Shown here one piece after another: positions 27,917-35,547 of a stretch of 35,547 nucleotides of DNA. The notes beneath the pieces were generated by a model. The model saw only the letters and a list, made by a program, of their open reading frames with translations, was not told where the DNA came from and made no database searches. Position 1 is the stretch's first letter; the number at the start of each line of letters is the position of its first letter. Source of the DNA: Chara braunii (taxonomy: Eukaryota; Streptophyta; Charophyceae; Charales; Characeae); assembly GCA_003427395.1 (NCBI GenBank), contig BFEA01000259.1:810780-846326 (forward strand). Reading direction: 5' to 3'. Both the position numbers and the translations under genes were made by a program.

Positions 27917-30462
27917 CAGCCAGACTGCAAAAAGTTCTCCCATCACTTATTCATCAAACTCAGACAGGCTTCCTTCAGGGAAGGCAGATTCTGCACAATG
28001 TGATGATTGTGGAACAGTTGGCTGAACTGGTCGCAGCGGGGGAGGATAGCCTCGCCATAGTGATGTTGGATTTGGCAAAGGCGTACGATCGGGTAGGATG
28101 GGAATTTCTCTAAGCAACACTCACCGCTTTTGGATTTGACCCGAAATACAAGCATGCAGTGGATAGTCTCTTGCACAATGCCACTTCTCAGGTCTGTGTG
28201 AATGGGGTCTTGTCGGCTCCGATCCGGTTGAGTCGCTCGGTCAGACAAGGATGCCCGGTGGCACCTTATCTGTATCTGATGTATGTTGAGATAATGCATA
28301 TTTTGATTAGATTTAACCCAGCAATCCCAGGTTTTGTTCTTCCCTCAGGAGAAAGATTGAAGTCAGAAGTTTCCGCGGATGATTCGGTAGCATTTTCCCC
28401 CTTGAACGATCATGCTTTCTTTGCGCTTAGAGAAACTGTGGACTTGTTCTGTCAGTTGTCACAGGCCAATGTCAATTGGTCCAAATCCTTTGTCCTCATA
28501 CCCCCGGGGGAGCAGCCCCCGCATAACTGGGGACTCAGGATTGTGGCCCCGGGTACACAAGAAAGACTTCTGGGACACCAAGTGTCTTTTGATCCATTAC
28601 TGGCACAGGACTCGTCGACCTCCATAGCGGGGCTGCGTTCGGCATTGTTGCCGTGGGTGAAGTATAAAGGTGCCAGCCTGGTCGGTTGAGCCGCTATTCT
28701 TAATTATGCGGTGCTGTCCACCTTGTGGTATCGCCGGACCGTCCATCAGATGGACAAGTCGTCATTGCAGACAATACGCCATCTGCTAACGCATTACCTG
28801 TGGAAAGAAGAGCTTAATGATGACAACTTCCTCCCAAAAGTGTCATGGGAGATCATAACTCAACCAAAACGGAAGGGAGGATTGACCATTTTGGATCCTG
28901 AGCGACAAATAGCTGCGCTGCTTGTGAGATGGATCCCGTGGGCCGTTTTACAAAGCCCTAGAACTGCATGGCGGCAACTGGCAGAATTTTATATCTTATC
29001 TTGGCTAGAATGGACAGATCTCCGCTGCATCTGGTTAGCGGTCTTTAACACGGACTACCAGAGGAAGAGATTGCCACCAGGTATATGGGCAGGCATACAG
29101 AAAGCCTGGAAGGGGGTCTGTCCAAGACTGCAGGCCCCACCGCTGGTGTTTGAAAGATTGATGACTCAACCGCTATTTAACAAACCGTGCCTACTCAATA
29201 TTGAAGGATTGTCGTTCCGATGTTTTGGGCCAGGGGAATTTGGGAACGCATGGATGTCACGAGGTATTGGTACTGTGGCAGATATTTGGGACATGCCAAA
29301 TGCTGATTGGAAAAAGGCTGAAAATCTTGCTCCACGACTGTAGGGACTGTGGCGCCGGGAAGAGCACCTGCAACAACTGCAGAATGCTGTCCCGGACAGG
29401 TGAAAGGGATGTGGTATAAGACAGACCAACAAGAGACGGCTGAATGTATCTGGAGGATAGAGGATTACTCAGAGGCGGTGGACATTTCTACCACTTGTTG
29501 GCGGGTGCGAGGAGGAGCCGACTCATTGGGAGAACCCTTGCAGCTCTCAGAGGAGCAGCTCCCCCTCCCGCCCGCTGAGCAACTCTTGCCAGTCTGTGTG
29601 CTGGAGCAAAAACTAAGTTACAGACCTTACTCCTTGAAAGTGTCAGCCTACAGCCTGTCAATGGATCCTAGAGACTGGGCGTGGGAGCATCCCTTGCACA
29701 ATTCCGAGCTGGTAGGGATATCTGAATATACAACGAAAATCGGATACTTAATAATGACACCGCGCGCTGATGTCAACTGGTTGGTCGCAAGAAGGTGGAT
29801 GGCAACGGGATGGGTCAGGGATACGTTGACAAGATTATCTGCTGCCCTCCCTGCATTCTGGAAACAATTGATGGACTTGGTAGTGAGTAAACATGCAAGC
29901 TTACCCTGGCTGCTGATGCATCTGGCATTACCGACCAATACCTGGTGCGCTAGAAGAATAGCAAAGGCTATCCCGGAATGCGGTGTGTGTCCGGGGACCC
30001 GCATGGAAGACATTCAACACTTTGTGTTGCATTGTGACCTCTCCAGGCCTTTCTGGGATTGGTGGAGACAGTCGGGCGTTCCGCTCCCCGCTGTGGATTC
30101 CCGCTGGGAGGATGATTTCATCCTCCTGGGAACAACTGCCAGGAGATCGATTCCGCAGGTACAATTCGCCCATGCGGAGGAGACTATCAGAGGGGCCATC
30201 CTGTGGACTCTCTAGAATCTTAGAAACGCGAGGTTGAGAAAGAATGAGCATTTGACCCCGCCAATGGTTAGAGCAGAAATCAAGTATGCAATTAAACAAG
30301 CTATAGCGGCAGACTGGGAGTATCGAGTTCAAAAAAAGGGATCCTCAGCCAAGTCTGTGAAATGGTTTGGAAACAGATGGGGTAATTTCCCGGGCCTGAT
30401 TACTGCGGACACAGCCCAGGACGGCACACTGGTGATACGGTTTTCAAATTTTTTTGTTTAGC
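27917..30462 (+). pseudogene. LINE ORF2: reverse transcriptase to zinc-binding C-terminus
   Basis: Frame 1 to about 29400, then frame 3. Reverse-transcriptase motif A LDLAKAYDRVGW (about 28063), motif B RSVRQGCPVAPY (about 28230) and motif C SADDSVAF (about 28375) are followed by a thumb-like region and the linker FRCFGPGEFGNAWMSRGIGT. The zinc-binding box is CGVCPGTRMEDIQHFVLHC (about 29980-30036), and the C-terminal part WNLRNAR-like reaches FFV at 30462. In-frame stops: TAA 28111, TGA 28687, TAG 29341 and TAG 30213. Three of these are sense codons in sibling copies (Gln, Gln, Trp). The 5' endonuclease part is missing. Confidence 0.92.
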
Positions 30463-30777
30463 CTCTTATTGTTAAGTGTTTTTGTTTCCCTTTTTCTTGT
30501 TGTACTTTGGATGTTAGGTAGACCGAGACTATAGTACATTCTGAAGGTTTATCACGGTTCTGACATTTAGAAGATGACTGGTAGCTAGATTTAGGAATCT
30601 GTGGGTTGTGTTTAACTGCGGTCGGGATGGGATTGGCCGGGAGTGCCTCACCCAGCCTGTATGGCTGCAGTATAGATGTAACGGACGTCGGACCCGATTT
30701 CCGACATTAATAAAACAACAACAGGTTCTCTTGTTAAAAAAAATAAATAAATAAAAAAAAAAAAAATTAAAAAAAAA
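30463..30777 (+). other. LINE 3' UTR and A-rich tail
   Basis: After the ORF2 stop come about 270 bases ending with GATGGGATTGGCCGGGAGTGCC, TGTATGGCTGCAG, the hairpin and TTAATAAAACAACAACAG, then an A-rich tail with TAAATAAATA interruptions up to the right target duplication. Confidence 0.85.
30687..30705 (+). repeat. LINE 3'-end hairpin
   Basis: Stem GTCGGA/TCCGAC, loop CCCGATT; two stem pairs differ from other copies by paired changes. Confidence 0.8.
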
Positions 30778-30796
30778 TTATTGCCATTTTAGAATT
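30778..30796. repeat. Right target-site duplication of the LINE
   Basis: TTATTGCCATTTTAGAATT follows the A-rich tail directly and equals 27251-27269 base for base. Confidence 0.92.
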
Positions 30797-30923
30797 ACCG
30801 TATTACGGCTGCTAACCATGTAGCAGCCACATCCATGTTCATGCCTGCAACGAGGCCAGGGGCCCAGGCGTAGTCAGTAGTGTCAGAGACCATGCCATCT
30901 GGACCAATTTCTGCACCTCTCCT

Positions 30924-31027
30924 CCGGGGCAAGGTCCCACTTGCAAGGATTAGGAGATTTCGGCCGTTGATCTCTACTATCTACGGTCAGTATCAATTAA
31001 TTCGTGCAAGTGGGACCTAGCCCCCGG
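30924..31027. mobile_element. Short foldback element, copy 4
   Basis: CCGGGGC and AGGTCCCACTTGCAAGGATTA are mirrored by TAATTCGTGCAAGTGGGACCT and GCCCCCGG around about 45 bases. The word GGTCCCACTTGC links it to the ends of the longer foldbacks, but the middle is different. Confidence 0.65.
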
Positions 31028-31137
31028 TGCCCTCCCCCTACGAACAGCAGCAGTCTCTGCTTAATGCAGATAAGGGGTTGCCAAGTGGATACCTCTCAAT
31101 GACAGACGCCAAATCTGCTTAGGAAGGTACTACATGA

Positions 31138-31209
31138 CCCCTATGGGGATTGAACCCATGAACTGCTGAATGCCACTTGTATACCTTACCAACCGAGTAG
31201 CTACCGTAG
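31138..31209 (-). repeat. tRNA-like remnant with Pol III box-like sequences
   Basis: On the minus strand TAGCTACTCGGTTGG resembles an internal A box. About 40 bases on, ATGGG-TTCAATC-CCCAT forms a perfect five-pair T-arm with a B-box-like GGTTCAATCCC. The acceptor stem does not pair and no proper anticodon arm forms, so it is not a functional tRNA gene. A tRNA-derived SINE head or decayed tRNA is the likely origin. Confidence 0.45.
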
Positions 31210-31260
31210 GCTGCTGACGTAGATTTAATTTTGCCCCTCTCAGGGTCCACTGAGTTGAAA

Positions 31261-31263
31261 TTT

Positions 31264-31334
<71 letters not shown>

Positions 31335-31335
31335 T
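31261..31335. repeat. (TTTA)n microsatellite
   Basis: About 18 units of TTTA without interruption. Confidence 0.97.
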
Positions 31336-31454
31336 GTCGGGGGGAAGGGGGTTCCATTTGATCTACACATGGATTGAGTGCCAGTGAAGGGGCATCATAT
31401 GCTCGGCCAGGGAGTGCCTGCCGGGTTAGTGTTCATGTGTCAGTACTGAGAGAA

Positions 31455-31459
31455 AAAAG

Positions 31460-31490
<31 letters not shown>

Positions 31491-31491
31491 N

Positions 31492-31526
<35 letters not shown>

Positions 31527-31535
31527 AAAAAAAAA
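31455..31535. repeat. Long A-tract
   Basis: Nearly pure A with one N at 31491 and a few G, continuing into AT-rich sequence to about 31590. It could be a retroposon tail, but no hairpin or LINE end is found just before it. Confidence 0.85.
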
Positions 31536-31608
31536 AGAAAAATAAAGGAAAAATAAATAAATAATAATAATTACTAAAATAAAAAGAAAAAAGTATAGAT
31601 ACTCACTG

Positions 31609-31757
31609 GTCAATGGTGCAAGGTTGTTTTCAGAGGCATGTGGTTTATCCAGAGATGCGGAAAAGCAAATCAATAGGGTTTGTCTGCACCTCTCGCCAAA
31701 CATGTTCAGATTCATGGCTTTATCCCCAATCATCTTAAATTTTGTTAGTGGGTTCCG
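31609..31757. mobile_element. Foldback element, copy 5 (degraded)
   Basis: GGCATGTGGTTTATCCAGAGATGCGGAAAAGCAAATCAAT is mirrored by TGTCTGCACCTCTCGCCAAACATGTTCAGATTCATGG. The right arm continues CCCCAATCATC ... TTGTTAGTGGG as in copies 1-3. The outer left arm is eroded. Confidence 0.6.
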
Positions 31758-32849
31758 GGCCCTGGGGGAGGGTCCCACCTAGCGGGACTCTCCATTCTGA
31801 CCGTAGATCTTATGTCCGTCGAACCTAGTCCATCATAAATGAAGCATCAGGGGCACAAGACGGAGGCGTTTGGCATATTATCCTGTGCTTGCTGCTGACA
31901 GTAACACATATTTTTTGGAAGGCGGGAACTAAGCGGGAGTCATGAAAATGAGTTATAATTGCACTATGGGCCAAGATACAGTTTCAAATTGCAATTCGGG
32001 CAATGGGCCTCGTTCGACACCACTTGAAACTCGATGATTTTGAAGGAAGCATCGTTCCACCACTCCCTAATTACATTGATTTGGATGTCTGGAATGTTTG
32101 CACTATGGGCCAAGATACAGTTTCAAAGGGGCGGAGTCTACTGATCGTTTGTCCCCCAAATCAAGGTTACGGGTTGATTAACCGGCTTGAACAGATCAAA
32201 TGCTTAAGTTGGATCGCCGACGCATTTAAAATTACCTTGTTGGTTGGTTCACTGCTACACTCAAGACCGAGCTTGCTGATAAAGAGGTAGAGGGAAAGAG
32301 AAGTGGGACCTGTGTGAGTGAATGTGGGAACTGTGTGAATGTGCAAGAGTACGATAGAGGGTGGGATGCAGGTTTCTGATATGCCAATGTTGTGCATTTG
32401 AACATATCTACCGCTTTGGACATTTCCCCGTCGATCCGGATCGTTGGGTCGGCCTTTACTCTGAACTTATGTGAAAGACTATGAGTGTGCCCCTATATCG
32501 TAACAATCTCTACAGTGGTCTTCCTGACAACCTGTTCTCTTCGCCCAAAATCTCCTTGTTGTCTCTGTAAGGTATAGCGCTAGCGAAACTCAGCTTCTGC
32601 CCTTCTAAATCAGAGATCCTGTGAGTTCGGTATTAATCTGAATTGAACGTGATCTCAGATCTGCGGGCTTAGGAATTTTATTTATTTTTATTCATTTCAA
32701 ATTAACCGAGAATGTGTTTCGAGACAGACTCTAATGTGGGGTTGTGGCAGGCAGACTAAACCCCACTTCCCGTTGCGCTGTTGAGGACCCCTGAAGTGGG
32801 CGCAGCGGGTGACAAACGTTGTTGCCTCGGGCTTCAACAGATCAACAAG
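31758..32849. other. Spacer with a 28-bp direct repeat, no supported gene
   Basis: GCACTATGGGCCAAGATACAGTTTCAAA occurs at about 31963-31990 and 32099-32126. A plus-strand frame of 95 codons (32003-32290) spans the second copy. It starts with Met and has ordinary composition, but I recognise no domain. AT-rich sequence follows. Confidence 0.45.
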
Positions 32850-33899
32850 TTCCCCTCCCTAGTTTTCCTCACAACGGCTCCACGAGGTGTACGACACCCA
32901 ACTCCGCTTCTCCTGGTTTTGCCATCCCCATACCGATGGTCAGACCGAGGTCACGAGCAGGACTCTCGGAGATATTCTCCGAAAGATTGTTTGTGACGAC
33001 CAGCAATGGGATCTCCATCTTGCCCACGCGGAGATAGCCTACAACCACACCATCTCGCCAGCCACGAGGATGTCACCTTACTATTGCGACCTCGCCTATT
33101 ACCCTCGTGTTCCCGCGGACTTCCTTCGACCGCCACAGACGCACCCCGACACGAGTTGTCCCACGCTGGATGATTGGGTTGCACACATGACGTCGATCAT
33201 GAAGATCGCGCATGAGCACGTAGCCGCTTCCCAGACTCGCATGGCCGCACGTGTGAACCAATCGAGGATGGATCATCCATTAAAAGTCGATGATGATGTG
33301 CTTATCGACGCCCGCCACTTACAGCTCGAAGCGGACACGCTTCGCTCTTCTTCAGCTCATACCGCATTCTCCAGGTCGTCGGTGCTGATACGGCATCTAG
33401 CCCAATCGACTTCCGTGTGAAGCTGCCCGACTACCTACGTCAGGCTCGTATGCACGATGTCTACCACATCTCGTTACTGCGTCCTTACCGTGGACCGTCT
33501 GAGCGTTTCGTTGGGCGACCACACGAGCGTCCTCCACTCATCATGGTGGACGGCCACGAGGAGTTCCTCATTTCAGACATCATTGGTCGTCGAGTCACCA
33601 ACGACAACCCTTCTCACGTCGAGTATCTCGTACGTTGGAAGGGTTACCCTGATGAGGAGGCTACCTGGGAGCCTCTCGAGCACTTGCAGCATGCTCGCAT
33701 GTTGGTGGGTGCCTATGACCGTGCTCGTCGTGTTGGGTTGACTGCTCCTCCTCAGCCCATTGACTCTCCTCCTTCTCTCTCGACTGAGGAGACCGTTGAA
33801 GTCGAGCCTGCTCCATCTGAGGCAGACCTTCAGCAGCAGCCGGATGCTTTTGAGCGTCCACAATGCACTCGTCGTCATCCTGCTCGATACGACGATTGA
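32850..33899 (+). pseudogene. Ty3/Gypsy pol 3' end: integrase part and chromodomain
   Basis: Frame 1 from about 32860 reads RLHEVYDTQLRFSW and CHPHTDGQTEVTSRTL, the strongly conserved end of the Ty3/Gypsy integrase core including its catalytic glutamate. It continues as AEIAYNHTISPATRMSPYYC. The frame shifts near 33340, and frame 3 gives YRILQVVGADTASSPIDF and RMHDVYHISLLRPYRG, the C-terminal integrase domain. Then follow EEFLISDIIGRRV, VEYLVRWKGYPDEEATWEPL and the rest of a chromodomain (about 33560-33710), as in chromoviruses. It ends with a proline/acidic tail and TGA at 33897. Protease, reverse transcriptase, RNase H and the first two integrase aspartates are missing upstream, so this is a 5'-truncated relic. 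Confidence 0.92.
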
Positions 33900-34630
33900 C
33901 TCTTACTCATCTCCCCACGTCTTTGACTTCTCAATACTCCATCCACTCCAGTTTCGCCGCTTCAGCTCGTCGACGTTGTGGCTTCTCCTCGACGACATTC
34001 CGGACTTCTCATCATGGACGCCATCGGCAGCTTCACGGTCTTCGTCACGATCATCTCTACCTACATCACACATCGTCACTATCTTACCACCTTACCCTGT
34101 ATAGTACCCTGGTTGTGTCGCATAATGGTCTTCCTTCGCCGGGTTCCTCGGAGTTGAGCTCTCCCTTGGTATACGTATAGGCATCGGGACCGTATCGTTG
34201 CCCTGACTTCCCAACTTACGGATCAAGCTCTGACTTCCCCCACCTTAGGAGTCATTTGCATGATTCCCTTACCCATCACTTTTTCTACCCTCTACCGGCC
34301 CTCACGCCCTAGTAAGGCAGCCTTGCATGCTTGATTTAGGTGCGCCCAGTATACCAAGCTCCCTTATTCCCTTGCATGGTCGACCCTCCATAGCGGTCTC
34401 CCCTTTAGTCGAGCATTACCCGCCCTGATGGTCTATCTGTTGGGGTCATTGGTTTTGTTCACTCCCAATTCCCTACCCTCATTGAGCCTGATGACATGTG
34501 TCTCCCTGTCATTATGTGTGGACTCCCTTAGGAGTTTTTCGACCCCTAGGCTGCATTCGCTACCCTAAGAGACCATCCCACCCTGTGGTTTGCGACACAC
34601 TTCTCCTGTGACTTATGGATGTTGCTCTCA

Positions 34631-34768
34631 GACTGAGGCTACTGCCTCGAACATTTCTAGGATTTAGTTGCTTCTCCTTTTGTTGTTCTTAGGACTTGTA
34701 CACTAGTCAGTTGTTTCTAGACTGAGGCTACTGCCTCCAACATTCTAGGATTTAGTTGTCATTGCTTT
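34631..34768. repeat. 89-bp spaced tandem repeat
   Basis: GACTGAGGCTACTGCCTC-AACATT-CTAGGATTTAGTTG occurs at 34631 and 34720. The word GAGGCTACTGCCTC is itself a near-palindrome. Confidence 0.88.
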
Positions 34769-34876
34769 CTGCTTTCACTTAGGGTGTTAGTTGTGTCATT
34801 GCTGTTTTTGCTACATTTTCTAGCCTAGGTTGCATCGCATGGACTCAGAATGGAGCTTGCTCCGCATCCTAGACTA

Positions 34877-34953
34877 CTCAGGTTTTCTTTTTTCTTTGGT
34901 AGAGTTCCGCTTCTTGGGCCTCAGGTTTTCTTTTTTGTTTGGTAGAGTTCCGC
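34877..34953. repeat. 43-bp tandem repeat
   Basis: CTCAGGTTTTCTTTTTT-TTTGGTAGAGTTCCGC is present at 34877 and 34920. Confidence 0.9.
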
Positions 34954-34980
34954 GGAAGTGTGCTTGTATCTAGGCGATCC

Positions 34981-35384
34981 ATCACAGGTCGAGGATCGTG
35001 TAGCGGACCTCTGGTTGGCCTGTGAGACCAGCCCCTTGGCCTGTTCTCACAGGCCTTTGTTGTATTCGAGGTAGTCCAGTCCAGGCCGGTACCTCTGTCG
35101 GTACCGGCCAGTCCAGCCTAGTCCAGTCAGTCCGCTGGGGTATACGCCAGCCAGAGTCTGTATTTTGGGTCATTCTACGTTCGCACAGTTTGGAGTATGT
35201 GCGTTGGAGTCTTGCGTCCTCACAGCCCAACGCCCGGCAGCGGCAAAACCGCCAGGATTCCAGGAACGTTCTTCATTTCACAAACAAAAGAAAAGAAAAT
35301 CAGAGAACATAAAAAAAAGGAAAAATGAACGCGGGGAAATACAAGGGAGAAAGTTTCGAGAAACAAAAAAAAAAAAAAGCGTGC
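34981..35384. other. Spacer without recognisable gene
   Basis: Short inverted pairs (GGCCTGTGAGACC/CTGTTCTCACAGGCC at 35018-35055; GGCCGGTACC/GGTACCGGCC at 35092-35108) suggest local hairpins. A-rich sequence follows from 35280. No coding region supported. Confidence 0.45.
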
Positions 35385-35408
35385 ACACACAAACACACAC
35401 ACACACAA

Positions 35409-35460
<52 letters not shown>
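35385..35460. repeat. (CA)n then (GA)n microsatellites
   Basis: About 20 bases of CA units at 35385-35406, then (GA)n from about 35412 to 35460. Confidence 0.97.
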
Positions 35461-35465
<5 letters not shown>

Positions 35466-35547
35466 CCTTTCTCTATTGTATCAGACAATGAACATGGGAT
35501 TGTACATTCTGAAACAGGAATTCACTCTGAGCTCTATTGCATACATC

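Larger units (their letters stand above)
27270..30777 (+). mobile_element. LINE insertion with foldback 5' end
   Basis: The element lies between two identical 19-base target duplications and ends in a 3' UTR with the hairpin and an A-rich tail (30735-30777). The 3' part, 27917-30462, is ORF2 in the plus direction. The 5' part, 27289-27882, is the same reverse-transcriptase segment in the minus direction, joined head-to-head by 34 unmatched bases (27883-27916). The element is therefore 5'-truncated with a reversed extra copy, as could arise by template switching, cDNA self-priming or twin priming during target-primed reverse transcription. The arms differ by a few percent, and the target duplications are still perfect. 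Confidence 0.9.
33900..34980. other. Sequence downstream of the Ty3/Gypsy relic
   Basis: Pyrimidine-rich sequence that may be the element's 3' UTR and LTR. I found no polypurine tract with a TG...CA pair to set LTR borders. It contains two small tandem repeats (34631-34768 and 34877-34953). Confidence 0.4.

Noticed and set aside
34438-34980. TGTTGGGGTC at 34438 as the start of an LTR
   Set aside because: No polypurine tract precedes it and no matching CA end or second LTR is in the window.

Overview
The window reads as nuclear DNA of a large, repeat-rich eukaryotic genome. It has non-LTR retrotransposon (LINE) remains with poly-A tails, a chromodomain Ty3/Gypsy fragment, kilobases of satellite, microsatellites and assembly Ns. 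There is no bacterial-style gene packing, and I see no rRNA gene or intact host gene. The mix fits a plant or charophyte alga; I suspect a Chara-like genome, but this is recollection and not shown by the sequence.

Layout. 1-1200: 3' half of a decayed minus-strand LINE. 1217-1780: pyrimidine-rich minisatellite. 1781-3378: no gene seen. 3379-3494: 72-bp tandem repeat. 3601-7054: composite satellite of purine (GGA) blocks, a common core and a foldback hairpin. 7421-10215: second satellite built on the same ~60-bp core but with GC-rich CATCGGGCGCC blocks. About 10645-16427: one long decayed coding region of a ParB-like plus N4/N6 DNA-methylase-like protein with an acidic linker, a nuclear-localisation-like cluster and a terminal AT-hook-like motif. 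16480-18650: microsatellites, palindromes, a 314-bp TTAA-flanked inverted-repeat element and tandem repeats. 18711-20680: 5'-truncated minus-strand LINE. 21392-22561: 1.16-kb TTAA-flanked element with 19-bp perfect terminal inverted repeats. 22562-26960: AT-rich spacer, tandem repeats, a foldback element and two LINE-type 3' ends lacking LINE coding sequence. 27251-30796: a LINE insertion bounded by a 19-bp perfect target-site duplication, with its reverse-transcriptase region present as a 594-bp head-to-head inverted repeat. 30924-32420: foldback elements, a tRNA-like promoter remnant and microsatellites. 32850-33899: 3' end of a chromodomain Ty3/Gypsy pol, followed by 3' sequence without definable LTRs.

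Most notable points. (1) The methylase-like region can be followed for 5.8 kb with two frameshifts and eleven in-frame stops. One stop sits where this enzyme class usually has arginine, just before motif II. (2) Five dispersed LINE-type 3' ends share a small hairpin whose loop is constant while the stem changes by compensating substitutions, which suggests an RNA signal read by the LINE reverse transcriptase. (3) The LINE at 27251-30796 is a complete insertion event with a foldback 5' end. (4) Two elements with related ends are both flanked by TTAA. None of the coding regions looks intact, so I describe them as pseudogenes or element remains.
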